Positions 19,751-28,978 of a stretch of 64,000 nt of DNA are shown piece by piece. Positions within the stretch are counted from its first letter, which is position 1; each line of letters begins with the position of its first letter. This stretch comes from Streptomyces venezuelae. GTDB lineage: Bacteria > Actinomycetota > Actinomycetes > Streptomycetales > Streptomycetaceae. The notes under the pieces are model-generated. The model had not been told where the DNA came from. It did no database searches and saw only the letters and a list, made by a program, of their open reading frames with translations. The stretch covers positions 124,001 to 188,000 of the forward strand of contig NZ_CP029191.1 in assembly GCF_008642335.1 (NCBI RefSeq), written 5' to 3'. The position numbers were made by a program, and so were the translations under genes.

Positions 19751-20818
19751 CTAGCGGGCGATGACCAGCGTGGCGGGCGGGGCGGAGTGGAAGGTGATGT
19801 CGCTGAAGCCGGCCTTGGTGAGCCAGGCGTGGTAGTCGGCGCGCCGCCAGGTGCCGCCCTGCTGGGACTTCAGGAGCATCTCGGAGGCGAACAGCAGCGG
19901 GAAGGCGGGTCCGGTGCGGTCGTCGTCGACGACGTAGTCGCACACCACCAGGGCGCCGCCGGGCTTGAGGGCGTCCTTGAGGCGGGTGAAGACCTCGATG
20001 TTGTCCTCGGGGCCTTCCTGGTGGGCGATGTGCGAGTACAGCGCCACGTCGTAGGCGCCGGTGCCGAAGTCGGTGGTGTGGAAGTCGCCGTCGATGCAGG
20101 TGAAGCGGTCGGCGACGCCGCGTTCGGCGAGCAGCTCGCGGGCGATGGCGTTGATGGGTTCCCAGTCCAGCTGGGTGGCGCGGGCGGCGGGGTTGGCCTC
20201 GAGCCAGGTGGCGGAGTAGATGCCCGAGCCGCCGCCGACGTCCAGGATGGACAGCGGGCCGGCCTCGGACAGGCGCAGCACGTCGGCGGCGACGGCGGCG
20301 GCGGGCACCGACTGGGCGGCGATGGCCGGCACGACCTGGCCCCAGTGGGGGTTGTCGGCGACTTCGGTGGTGGGGTCGCTGACCGGGCCGCCGGCGCGTA
20401 CCACCTCGGGCAGGGCGGCCAGTTTGCCCATGTGGGTGAGCTTGAGGCGGGCCATCGCGGACAGGTCGGCGGGCCGGCCGGCGACCAGGTAGGCGGAGGC
20501 GGCCGGGGTGTTGCGGTAGCGGCCCCGCTCGAGGGTGACCAGGCCGATGCTGACCAGGCCGTCCAGCAAAGTCTGGGCGCCGCGTTCGGAGATCTGGGCG
20601 CGGGCGGCCAGCTGGGCGGCGTCGTGGGCGCCGTCCTCGAGGTGGGTGAACAGGCGGTGTTCGGCGGCGGCGCCCAGGATGCCGGTGGACCAGTAGCCGT
20701 TGATGAGCCGCAGGATGGTGTCCGGCCCCCAGTCCGGAGCGGAATCCGGCCCGGCATGCCCCGCGGTGTCCGGCCCGGTGTGGGGCGTGGTGGTCGTGGT
20801 GGGCTGGTGCTCGCTCAT
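19751..20818 (-). CDS. SAM-dependent methyltransferase, candidate flaviolin-type methyltransferase
   Basis: A 355-residue class I methyltransferase of the plant-O-methyltransferase-like dimeric type: an N-terminal winged-helix dimerisation region (LFTHLEDGAHDAAQLAARA...TLLDGLVSIGLV), SAM motif I in SILDVGGGSGIYSATW, then CIDGDFHTTDFGTGAYDVAL and CDYVVDDDRTGPAFPLL. ATG 20818 overlaps the aminotransferase stop as ATGA and has GGGGAGGAACCGC before it. In naphterpin- and furaquinocin-type pathways a comparable enzyme methylates a carbon of the aminated flaviolin ring. That role is inferred here; O-methylation cannot be excluded. Confidence 0.85.
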   Translation of the reverse strand: MSEHQPTTTTTPHTGPDTAGHAGPDSAPDWGPDTILRLINGYWSTGILGAAAEHRLFTHLEDGAHDAAQLAARAQISERGAQTLLDGLVSIGLVTLERGRYRNTPAASAYLVAGRPADLSAMARLKLTHMGKLAALPEVVRAGGPVSDPTTEVADNPHWGQVVPAIAAQSVPAAAVAADVLRLSEAGPLSILDVGGGSGIYSATWLEANPAARATQLDWEPINAIARELLAERGVADRFTCIDGDFHTTDFGTGAYDVALYSHIAHQEGPEDNIEVFTRLKDALKPGGALVVCDYVVDDDRTGPAFPLLFASEMLLKSQQGGTWRRADYHAWLTKAGFSDITFHSAPPATLVIAR

Positions 20819-22023
20819 GCGGTTCCTCCCCGGCCCGCGGGGGCCGCGTGGGTGCGAAGGGCGGTGCGCAGCACCGTCACGACGCGTTCGATCTGGTCGG
20901 CGGTGAGTTCGGCGTGCATGGGGATGGCCAGGTGGCGGGCGAACAGGTCGGCCGAGACGGGGCAGGCCTGCCGGGCGGCGAAGACGGGCTGCAGGTGGCT
21001 GGCCCAGGTGCCGTGGCCGCAGCCGATGCCCTGGCCGCGCAGGTCGGCGGCGAGGGCGGCCCGGTCCACCCGCGCGTCCAGCGCGATGAGGTAGGACTGC
21101 CAGGCGTGCGTGCGGTCGGCGGGCACCTGGGGCAGCGTCACCAGTTCCTCGTCGGCCAGGAGTTCGCCGTAGGCGGCGGCGACCTGGGTGCGGCGGGCCA
21201 GGAGTTCGTCGATCCGGCCGAGCTGGACCTGCAGGATGGCGGCGGCGATGTCGGAGAGCTTGAAGTTGTAGCCGATCTCGGTGAACTCCGGGATGGGCAG
21301 GCCGACGATCTTCGACTGGTCGAAGATGCTGCCGATGCCGAAGGAGGAGCGCAGCCGGGCGTCGGCGGCGATGGCCGGGTCGGCGGCCAGCAGGGCGCCG
21401 CCCTCGCCGCTGGTGGCGCCCTTGCGGCCGTGGAAGGACAGGCAGGAGACGGGGGCCAGGGCGCCGGCCTGGCGGCCCTGGTAGGTGGCGCCGACCGCGC
21501 AGGCGGCGTCCTCGATGAGGAACAGGCCGTGCCGGTCGGCCAGGGCCTGCAGTTCGCGGTAGTCGGCGGGCAGGCCGACGGTGTCCACCGCGATGATGCC
21601 GGTGGTGCGCTCGGTGATCAGGTCGGCGACGGCCTGGACGTCCACGGTGTGGGTGTCGGGGCGTACGTCGGCGAAGACGGGCACCGCGTCCAGGTAGCGC
21701 ACCGCGTGGGCGGGGGCGGGGAAGGTGTAGTCGGCGACGATGACTTCGTCGCCGCGCTGCACGCCCAGCGCCAGCAGCGCCACGTGCAGGGCGGCGCCGC
21801 AGTTGCTCAGGGCGACCGCGTCCATGGCGTAGCGCTGGGCGAGCTGGGCCTCCAGGGCCTTGCCGCGCGGGCCCTGGCCGGCCGGCCAGCCGGAGGCGAA
21901 CACCTCGGCGACGGCGGCCAGTTCCTGCTCGCCCAGGCTGGCGTGCACCAGCGGAACGGCGGCACCGGACCCGGCGGCGGGGGCGGACGTGGCGGCGGAG
22001 GCGGCGGGTGTGGTGGTGGTCAT
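20815..22023 (-). CDS. DegT/DnrJ/EryC1-type PLP aminotransferase, Fur3-like by context
   Basis: A 402-residue fold-type I aminotransferase. The PLP lysine is Lys201 in SFHGRKGATSGEGGA, and DYTFPAPAHAVRYLDAVPVF and EDAACAVGATYQGR are typical of the family. Family members usually aminate keto-sugars, but there are no sugar genes here. It sits five bases after the cupin and overlaps the methyltransferase by ATGA. In furaquinocin biosynthesis an aminotransferase of this family converts flaviolin (or its precursor) to 8-amino-flaviolin, and the same reaction is inferred. The N-terminal 20 residues are a low-complexity Thr/Ala tail. Confidence 0.87.
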   Translation of the reverse strand: MTTTTPAASAATSAPAAGSGAAVPLVHASLGEQELAAVAEVFASGWPAGQGPRGKALEAQLAQRYAMDAVALSNCGAALHVALLALGVQRGDEVIVADYTFPAPAHAVRYLDAVPVFADVRPDTHTVDVQAVADLITERTTGIIAVDTVGLPADYRELQALADRHGLFLIEDAACAVGATYQGRQAGALAPVSCLSFHGRKGATSGEGGALLAADPAIAADARLRSSFGIGSIFDQSKIVGLPIPEFTEIGYNFKLSDIAAAILQVQLGRIDELLARRTQVAAAYGELLADEELVTLPQVPADRTHAWQSYLIALDARVDRAALAADLRGQGIGCGHGTWASHLQPVFAARQACPVSADLFARHLAIPMHAELTADQIERVVTVLRTALRTHAAPAGRGGTA

Positions 22024-22028
22024 GGCGG

Positions 22029-22598
22029 TCACGTCCCCTGCGGCTTGGGCGACTGCTGCGGCTGCGGCTGCGGTGTGGTGGGCGGCTGGTAGCGCAAGGG
22101 GGTGAGTTCCTCGACGTCGTAGCGCTTGCGCATCTCCTCCACGGCCGCCGGGTCGACGGTGGTGCCGCGCGCCCAGATCTCCGCGATCTCCTCGAAGTAC
22201 TGCTCGTGGTCGGGCGAGGGGAAGCTCTGGAAGAGCATCTTGACCGGCTTGTCGGTGGCGTTGCGGAAGGCGTGCGGGGTGCCGGTCGGCACGAACATGC
22301 AGCCGCCCTCGGCGGCGCGGATGACGCGCTCGCCGCTGGCGGAGCGCCAGTGGTGCCAGGTGTCGCGGGTGCGTTCGGTGGGCTCGAAGCACATCAGGTC
22401 CAGCTCGCCCTCGAGGACGTAGAAGAACTCCTGGGACTCGTGGTGGACGTGGGCGCCGACGTCGAAGCCGGGCGGCACGATCACCTCGAAGATGGAGACG
22501 GCGGAGCCCTGCGCCTGGGTGGCCTTGAAGGTCACCTCCTGCGCCGGGGTCTTCAGCGTGCGTCCCCCACCGGGCGGGACGATCAGGCTGGAAGTCAT
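22029..22598 (-). CDS. Cupin protein, candidate MomA-type flaviolin-forming monooxygenase
   Basis: A 189-residue single-domain cupin with metal-site motif 1 in DVGAHVHHESQEFFYVLEGEL and motif 2 in GCMFVPTGTPHAFRNAT, followed by a helical extension and a Pro/Gln-rich tail. A small cupin called MomA next to rppA in Streptomyces antibioticus oxidises tetrahydroxynaphthalene to flaviolin (known for that family). The position directly after a type III PKS supports the same activity here. ATG 22598 has AAGGAAAACC upstream and lies 94 bp after the PKS stop. Confidence 0.82.
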   Translation of the reverse strand: MTSSLIVPPGGGRTLKTPAQEVTFKATQAQGSAVSIFEVIVPPGFDVGAHVHHESQEFFYVLEGELDLMCFEPTERTRDTWHHWRSASGERVIRAAEGGCMFVPTGTPHAFRNATDKPVKMLFQSFPSPDHEQYFEEIAEIWARGTTVDPAAVEEMRKRYDVEELTPLRYQPPTTPQPQPQQSPKPQGT

Positions 22599-22692
22599 GT
22601 GATGGTTTTCCTTCGGTTGTCGCGGACATCTCGCACGGCGCGCGGCCCGCACCTGCCCCTGTATGGGGGGGGCGGGCGGCCGGGGCGGCGGG

Positions 22693-23760
22693 TCAGCCGG
22701 CGGCGGGCGGGGTGTCGCTGTTCCAGCGGCCCAGGGCCATCTCGGCGGTGATGCCGGGGCCGAATCCGGCGATCAGCCCGGTGGCGTCGGGCATCGGGGT
22801 GTCCTCTTCGAACAGGCGCAGGGCGGCGTCCAGGACGACCGCGCTGGCGATGTTGCCGTACTCGGTCAGCGTGGACCAGCTGTGGCGGAACACCTTGCGG
22901 TCCACGTCCAGGAACTTGGCCAGGTCGTTGAGGATCCGCGGGCCGCCGGCGTGCACGATGTAGAAGTCGAGGTTGGAGGCGTCCCACTGGTGGCCGGCGG
23001 CGAAGTCGCGCAGCACCGGGGCGAGGGGTTCCATCGTGCCGGGCACCCGGCGGTCCAGCTGGAAGTGGAAGCCGGTGTCGCGCACCGAGTAGGAGATCCA
23101 GTCCTCGGTGTCGGGGATGAGGTAGGAGGAGTTGCGCTCCAGCTCGATGCCGGTGCCGCCGGTGCCGCGCACCACGGCGGCGGCGACCGCGTCGCCGAAC
23201 AGGCCGTCGGAGAGCAGGGAGCCGATGTCGTCCATGTCGGGCTGGTAGCACAGCGAGCACAGCTCGCAGGAGACGATCAGGACGTTGCTGCCGGGGTGGG
23301 CCACGCAGAAGTCGTGGGCCCGGTTGATGGCGGCGCCGCCGGCCGCGCAGCCCAGCTGGGCGATGGGGATCTGGCGGGTGTCGGAGCGAAAGCCCATCTT
23401 GTTGATGAGCCAGGCGGTCAGCGAGGGCATGAGGAAGCCGGTGCACGACACGTAGATGATGGCGTCGATGTCGCGGGCGTTGACCTCGGCGTTGGCCAGG
23501 GCCTCCTCGACGACCTCGGGGGTGCGTTTTTTGGACTCCGCCTCGTAGATGCGGTTGCGCTCGGTCAGGCCGGGGTGGGCCAGGGTCTGCTCGATGGGCT
23601 GCACGATATGCCGCTTCAGCACCCCCGTGTTGCGGATCAGCCGCAGCGCCAGGGGCAGTTGCGGCTTTCCGGCGTGGACGCTCTCGGCGAATTGAAGCGT
23701 CTCTTCCGCTGTGATGACGTATTCCGGCACACGCACTGACGGCTTGCATAGCCTAGGCAT
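22693..23760 (-). CDS. rppA: Type III polyketide synthase, 1,3,6,8-tetrahydroxynaphthalene synthase
   Basis: Condenses five malonyl-CoA to 1,3,6,8-tetrahydroxynaphthalene without an ACP. The 355-residue protein has the catalytic triad at the positions known for RppA: Cys138 in AQLGCAAGGAAI, His270 in FYIVHAGGPRI and Asn303 in YGNIASAV. The C-terminal GFGPGITAEMALGRW is the family signature. It heads the unit PKS - cupin - aminotransferase - methyltransferase - quinone reductase. The ATG at 23760 lacks a strong RBS. A different starter or chain length cannot be excluded, but the gene company argues for tetrahydroxynaphthalene. Confidence 0.93.
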   Translation of the reverse strand: MPRLCKPSVRVPEYVITAEETLQFAESVHAGKPQLPLALRLIRNTGVLKRHIVQPIEQTLAHPGLTERNRIYEAESKKRTPEVVEEALANAEVNARDIDAIIYVSCTGFLMPSLTAWLINKMGFRSDTRQIPIAQLGCAAGGAAINRAHDFCVAHPGSNVLIVSCELCSLCYQPDMDDIGSLLSDGLFGDAVAAAVVRGTGGTGIELERNSSYLIPDTEDWISYSVRDTGFHFQLDRRVPGTMEPLAPVLRDFAAGHQWDASNLDFYIVHAGGPRILNDLAKFLDVDRKVFRHSWSTLTEYGNIASAVVLDAALRLFEEDTPMPDATGLIAGFGPGITAEMALGRWNSDTPPAAG

Positions 23761-23802
23761 ATCGGGAATCCACTTTCTCTAGAGTCTGCCTTCTGCACGT
23801 GA

Positions 23803-23816
23803 GGAAGCTGCTTAGC
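23803..23816. promoter_or_regulatory. Inverted repeat AAGCT-N4-AGCTT upstream of the PKS
   Basis: Short palindrome about 45 bp upstream of the PKS start, in an AT-richer patch (23760-23825) expected to hold the promoter. It is a weak candidate operator. Confidence 0.3.
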
Positions 23817-24224
23817 TTTCGCGCACTCCCGGTGCCGCCCGGCGGGCGGCGGCGAGGGCAGCTGCTGTGACGGCGTCTGCCGCGCCGCCTTCGCCGGCCC
23901 CGGACCAGCACCACATCCCGCGCCCTCTTCTGCGCGGGCCCTGTCGAACCTGCACGGCCCGGTGGAGCCCTGGGGGCGGGGCCCGTGGGGGCAAAGCCCC
24001 GGGGTAGCTCCCCGGGGCAGGTCCCCGGGGCAGGTCCCCGGGGGTGCCGGGGGCCCGTGGGGCGGGCCCGCTGGGCAGGGCCCGTGGGGGCGGGGCCTGC
24101 CCGTGGGGGCGGGCCGGCCCGTTGGGGCGGGGCCCGTTGGGGGCAGGGGTGGTGGTCCGGGCGCCGGGGAAGGCGGCGCGGATGATGCATCGGGTGGGGC
24201 AGGCCGGCTCGAGGGCCGGGTGAG

Positions 24225-24299
24225 GCGGAGTGCGGTGGGGCGGAGTGCGGTGGAGCGGAGTGCGGTGGGGCGGAGTGCGGTGGGGCGGAGTGCGGGGCC
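24225..24299. repeat. 15-bp tandem repeat GCGGAGTGCGGTGGG, five copies
   Basis: Copies start at 24225, 24240, 24255, 24270 and 24285 and are nearly identical (GGGG or GGAG junctions). Confidence 0.9.
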
Positions 24300-25101
24300 G
24301 GGGTTCCCGGGAGGGTGTGGCCGAGGCCGGAGGCCCTGGCGGGGAGGTGCGCGGGCGCGGTGCCGCGGGAGGGTGTGGCCGGGGGGCGGGGTGGTGCGGG
24401 TGCGCGGTGCCGCGGTCTTGCCCTGGCGGGCGGGGTACGGGCGCGGGTCCGGGGCGGTGGGGCGTGCCGTGGGGTGCGGGCCGGGGGGTGGCGCCGGGCG
24501 GGCGTTGCGGGGCCCGTGGGGGTACGGGGGCGCCCCGGCGGTACGGGAGAGGCGCCCTCGCCCTGGGCCCGGGGGGGGGCGGCTCGTCGTCCGCCGTTCA
24601 CCGCCGGCTGCTGGCTGTCGGCTGCTGGCCTCTCGCGGTGCTGGCGCGTTGTCGAAGGGCGGTCGCGTACCGGGCCGGGCGCGGCGGGGCATGGCGGGGC
24701 AGGGGCAGCGGGCAGGGGCAGCGGTCCGGTGCGCGCCGGCTGTTCTCCTGCCGGTGCGCCCTTTCTGGGTCCGCCGCCGACCGGCCCCCGCAGGGGGGTT
24801 GACCGGGCCGGGCCGGATCGGGCGGGGCCGCGGCACGGCTGCGCCCACGCGGGATGGGCTCACTGCCGGTGTCTGCCGGTGCGGGTGCTGGCGCGGCTTT
24901 TTCCGGTACGGATTTCGTCACGGCCGAGGAGCCGAAATCAAGGAGGGAAAATCCCTGCCGGGCCCGCGTGCGTCGACGCCGGGCGTCAGGGCGTACGGGC
25001 AAATAAATGCGGTGGGGGGAAGCGATGCCGCCGGGTCGTGAACTCGGCAGGGCCGTTAGGGGCGGCGGTTACGACGCTCAACCCACCGCCTCAGAACCGG
25101 C

Positions 25102-25136
25102 TTTGGGCAGGGAAGTCGTGCGGAAATAGTGACACG
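25102..25136. promoter_or_regulatory. 35-bp motif shared with 4300-4334
   Basis: TTTGGGCAGGG then GGAAATAGTGACACG, matching the copy upstream of the mevalonate kinase with the same 18-bp distance between TTGGGC and TAGTGA. It lies in the only AT-richer part of this gap, about 1.34 kb upstream of the PKS start. Confidence 0.45.
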
Positions 25137-25166
25137 GATGCCGTCCCGGCACCAAGGGACTCCGAA

Positions 25167-25182
25167 AGTGACGTAGGTCACT
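25167..25182. promoter_or_regulatory. Palindrome AGTGAC-GTAG-GTCACT
   Basis: Perfect six-base arms around GTAG, 30 bp to the right of the shared 35-bp motif, which itself ends in AGTGAC. Three AGTGAC half-sites in about 55 bp suggest an operator. Confidence 0.4.
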
Positions 25183-25789
25183 GCGCCGGGGTGTTGTGCG
25201 CTCCGTATCTCCGGACGGCTGTCCGCCTTCGCGCGGAGTGAGGGCGTCCGCATCTCCCGCTGGACGGGGGCGAGTTGGCTGCCGCGGTGCCGGGGCGGGG
25301 ACGGGAGCGTGCGGAGGGCGCCCGCCGCGCTCCGGCGGGTCGGGCCCGGCACTCCCCCACCACCGCGGCCGCGGTGCACGGCCGCCCCGCCTGCGCCCCG
25401 GGGCGGCGCCCCTACCTCCCTCCCCGTAACGGATGCCATCTCAACGACCGTGCCAGGGCACCCGGTTGGGCCCGGGTTGCGGCAGGACCGGACAGGCCTG
25501 GGGCTGCGGCAGGCCCGGTTGGGCCTGGGGTTGCGGCAGGCCCGGTCGGGTCGGATGCCGCGGGGGCGGGCGTCCGGGGCGGCCGGACGGCGCACGCCCG
25601 GGGGGGGCCGGGCCGGGCACAACGCCTTGGGGGGGCGTATGCAGCGGTGCGTGCCGCCCCTCCCCCGCCGGCCGGCCGGGCGGGCGGGCGGCCAGGCGGG
25701 CGGGTGGGGTGCGGGTCCGGGGGACGCTCCGGGCTCCGGCCGTCCCGGGGGGGGCGCCGCGTGTGGAGGCGGCGCCACCGCGTGCGGGG

Positions 25790-25865
25790 GCGGCGTCCGT
25801 GTGCGGGGGCGGCGTCCGTGTGCGGGGGCGGCGTCCGTGTGCGGGGGCGGCGTCCGTGTGCGGGC
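25790..25865. repeat. 19-bp tandem repeat GGCGTCCGTGTGCGGGGGC, four copies
   Basis: Copies start at 25792, 25811, 25830 and 25849, ending just before the aromatase stop. Confidence 0.9.
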
Positions 25866-25896
25866 CGGGGCGGGGGCGGTGTTGGCCGGGGCGGGG

Positions 25897-26856
25897 TCAG
25901 AGGACGCGGATGGCGGATTCGGCGTGGTGGCGGGCCAGTTGCAGGGTCTGGCGGCTGTCGCGGGCGAGGTCGGCGCGGATGCGGCGGCGGGCCTCGGCCA
26001 GGGTGGTGCCGGCGCCCAGGACCTGTTCGATGTGGTCCTCGCGCAGCAGGGCGTGGTGCTGGGCGACGACGGTGACGCCGCGTTCGTCGGGCAGGACGGA
26101 CCATTCGCCGCAGTGCGCGGCCAGCAGCGGGCGGGGCACGGTGGCCTTGTGCACGATGCGGCCGGCGTGCGGGAAGCAGATGCGGATGCCGGCCACGTTG
26201 CGGGCGGGTCCGCCGTCGTCGGCGGCAAGTTCCAGGGCGACTTTCTGGATGCCCAGGTGGGGTTCTTCCAGGGCGGCGCGGCGCACGTGCGGGAGCTGGC
26301 CGGGCCAGTCGGCGACGTCGTAGAGGAAGCCGTAGACCAGTTCGGCGGGCCCGTGGACGCGGATCGACTCGGCGAAGGAGAGGGCCAGCTGGTCCAGGCG
26401 GGTCCAGCGTTCGGCCAGGAACTGCAGGCTGCGCAGGGTGGAGCGGGTGTTGTCGGTGGTGACCTGGGCGAGCCAGATGGCGTCCTGGGGCCGGTCGGGG
26501 GCGGCGGTGAACTCGTGTTCCAGGGTCACCCGGCAGCGGCCGGGATCCAGCGGCTGCACGCTCCAGCGGCCGGCCATGGAGGTGGCGGGTTCCATGAGCA
26601 GGTCCTGGCGGAAGGCGATCTGGCGGCGTACGGGGTCCTGGGTGCGGTGGGCGGTCCAGGAGACGATCTGGCCCTCGGCCAGGGCCCAGACCCGCACGCG
26701 TTCGTGGACGCCGTCGAAGTCCAGGCGCTGGGCGTAGATGTTGCGCGGCAGGTAGAGCGGCCAGCGCTCGGGGTCTGCGATCAGCGCGTAGAGGGTGGCG
26801 GCGGGTGCGGCCACCTCCCGCGTGTGCGACAGCCGGTGGATGCGCTCGCCGGGCAC
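25897..26856 (-). CDS. Didomain aromatase/cyclase (SRPBCC fold)
   Basis: A 319-residue protein made of two START/Bet v1-like domains, about residues 5-150 (REVAAPAATLYALIADPERWP...) and 155-300 (ESIRVHGPAELVYGFLYDVA...). This layout is typical of didomain aromatase/cyclases that fold reduced poly-beta-keto chains on type II PKS carrier proteins. GTG 26856 follows AAAGGGGGGCCCG. No ketosynthase, chain-length factor or ACP is in the window, so its substrate here is unclear. It could act with enzymes beyond the left edge, steer a spontaneous aldol step of the naphthalene pathway, or be a leftover. Confidence 0.88.
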   Translation of the reverse strand: MPGERIHRLSHTREVAAPAATLYALIADPERWPLYLPRNIYAQRLDFDGVHERVRVWALAEGQIVSWTAHRTQDPVRRQIAFRQDLLMEPATSMAGRWSVQPLDPGRCRVTLEHEFTAAPDRPQDAIWLAQVTTDNTRSTLRSLQFLAERWTRLDQLALSFAESIRVHGPAELVYGFLYDVADWPGQLPHVRRAALEEPHLGIQKVALELAADDGGPARNVAGIRICFPHAGRIVHKATVPRPLLAAHCGEWSVLPDERGVTVVAQHHALLREDHIEQVLGAGTTLAEARRRIRADLARDSRQTLQLARHHAESAIRVL

Positions 26857-28978
26857 CGGGCCCCCCTTTCTGTTGTGTTGTGCGCGCGTTGGTCGGGGCA
26901 GGTCGGACCGGGCCGGGCCGGGTGGTGCAACGCGGTGGGGCGGGGCGGGTGCCCGGTGGCGGGCGGGCGGGTCCGGGGTGGAGCGCGTCCGGAGTGGGGC
27001 CGGTGGTCTGTGCAGTGTGCCCCATCCGGCTCGACGCGCACCCGGAGACGGCTCGAGTCCGCCTCGTCCCGTGCCGGGTGTGCGATGGGAGGGGGCGGGA
27101 GGGGGGTGGGGGTTGCTGCCCGGCTCTCGGCCGCCTGAGGCTGCGGCCTGGCTGCGGCCTGGTGTCCCGCCTGGCCTGCGGCCCGGACTCCCGGCCTGGT
27201 GCGCTGCCTGGCCTGCGGCCCGGACTCCCGGCCTGGTGCGCTGCCTGGCGTGCGGCCTGGTGTCCAGCCCGGTCTCCGCGTCCGGTCCGGTCTACGGTCC
27301 GCCGTCCGGTCCGGTCTTCGGCTCGGCGTCCGGGCCGGCGTCCGGCCGCTCGGCCGGGGCGCCGCGCGCGGGGAGCGGGTGCGGCGCGGGCAGCCCGGGT
27401 GGTCCACGGGGGCTGGGCGACCGGGTGGTTGCAGGGGGCTGGGCGACCGGGTGGTTGCAGGGGGCTGGGCGACCGGGGGCTGGGCCGCCGGAGCCCGGAG
27501 GCGGGGGCCAGATGGCGGGAGGGGGCTGGGGGCGCGGTGGCCGCACCGCCGGGCGGCTGGTAACCGGGCGGTCGGTGACCAGGTCGTCCGACCGCCGGGT
27601 GGCTGAGGCCCGGACCGCCGGTGAGCAGGTGTCCCGGCCGCCGGTGAGCAGGTGTCCCGGCCGTCGGAAGGCTGGCGCCGGACCGCCGGTGGCCAAGTGG
27701 CCTGCCATCGGAAGGCCAGGACCGGACGGCCGGTGAGCAGGTGGCCCGGCCTATCGGAAGGCCGACGCCCGGACCGCCGATGGCCAAGTGACCCTAGCCT
27801 GGCCGTCTTGCCAGTGATCAGGCGCCATGGGCCCGGCGGCGGCAGCCAGTGGCGGACGGCCGGTGATTGGGCAGCCATGGCGCCACGACCGGTAGCCCAA
27901 CGGCCAGTGGCCGCAGGGCCGGTGGCCGGGCAGCCATGGGACCGACGGCGGAAGCCCAACAGCCAGCGGGCCAAGGGCCGGTCGCCGGACAGCCATGACC
28001 GACGGCGGAAGCCCAACAGCCAGCGAGCCAAGGGCCGGTCGCCGGACAGCCATGACCGACGGCGGAAGCCCAACAGCCAGCGGGCCAAGGGCCGGTCGCC
28101 GGACAGCCATGACCGACGGCTGGCCGCCGACGGCTGGCCGCTGACGGTCAGTGGCCGAAAGGCCGGTGACCAAGCGGCCCCGCCCGAGGACCGGCAGCCG
28201 GACGATCCGGCTGCCGGATGTCCACGGCCGGACACCCGGTAGCCGACAGCCGGCGGCTGTGGCCCGGGGGGACACCGAGCGGCCGTGGCCGGGCGACCGG
28301 CGTCCGGCGTCCGGACGGCCAGTCCCCAAGGGGCAGCCGGCCAAGCGGCCGGGAGCCAGGCATCCGGCGTCCGGACGGCCACCGACCGCACGGCCGGGCC
28401 CCAAACGCCCCTGGCCGTACGGCCGATACGGGAACGGCCGGGGCCGGACGGCCGAACACCTGCTGGCCCTGGCCCACCGTCCGGAAGTCGGTCATCCGGC
28501 GAACCGGAAGCCGGACAGCCGGACAGCCGGAGCCGAACGATCGCCTCCCGGACAGCCAGAAGCCAACGGCCGGAAAGCCAGGCAGCCGGACCACTGGAGC
28601 CGAACGGTCGGACGCCAACGTGCCCCGGCCAAACGGCCGTCAGCCGGATATCCGACGACCAGGCAGCCCGGCCCGAAGGGCCCGTCAGGACCTGGCCCTG
28701 GCCAACCGGCCGGTAACCGCACGATCAACGACCGGTCAGCCACCGACCGCACGGCCGGCGGCCGGGCAGCCGGCGAGCGGAAAGCCGTGCCGGGCGGCCG
28801 GGCGCCGGCTGGCCCGGCGAGCGGGACCGGCGGCCGCACGGGCCGGGGCCCACAGGCCGGCTGTCGGCGGGCCGGTGGCCGGGTATGCGGGCCGTCGGCC
28901 GGCCAGAGCCAGGTGTTGCGGGCCGTCGGCCGGCCGGGGCCAGGTGTTGCGGGCACCGGCCGGCCGGTGCCGGGTGGT
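26857..28978. repeat. 2.1-kb repeat-filled gap between the aromatase and the first SARP
   Basis: No supported gene in 2.1 kb. It consists of successive families: GGCCTGCGGCCCGGACTCCC-like units near 27170-27260; GGTTGCAGGGGGCTGGGCGA copies near 27420-27480; GTGAGCAGGTGTCCCGGCCG pairs near 27620-27660; a 57-bp array at 27944-28120; and CCGGCAGCCGGAC-type motifs to 28970. Long frames exist on both strands but are Arg/Pro/Ser-rich and lack RBSs. Confidence 0.75.
27944..28120. repeat. 57-bp tandem repeat, about three copies
   Basis: GACGGCGGAAGCCCAACAGC recurs at 27944, 28001 and 28058, with a partial copy at 28115. The copies differ by only one or two bases, so the expansion looks recent. Confidence 0.92.

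Larger units (their letters stand above)
23830..25896. other. 2.1-kb gap between the PKS and the aromatase with two repeat arrays
   Basis: No supported gene. Proline- or arginine-rich frames on both strands lack RBSs and follow the repeat composition. It holds GGGGCCCG-type runs at 23950-24170, a 15-bp array at 24225-24299, an AT-richer stretch at 24880-25200 with the shared 35-bp motif and a palindrome, and a 19-bp array at 25790-25865. The AT-richer stretch is the best place for a distant promoter. Confidence 0.6.

Noticed and set aside
24598..25002. 134-codon minus-strand ORF upstream of the PKS
   Set aside because: Only the first part looks protein-like (GFSLLDFGSSAVTKSVPE); no start with RBS, and the rest is Pro/Arg repeat sequence. 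The stretch is more likely regulatory.
26857..28978. Large hypothetical proteins in the gap before the aromatase (several frames of 200-560 codons)
   Set aside because: They overlap on both strands, consist of repeat-derived Arg/Pro/Ser/Gly stretches and lack RBSs.
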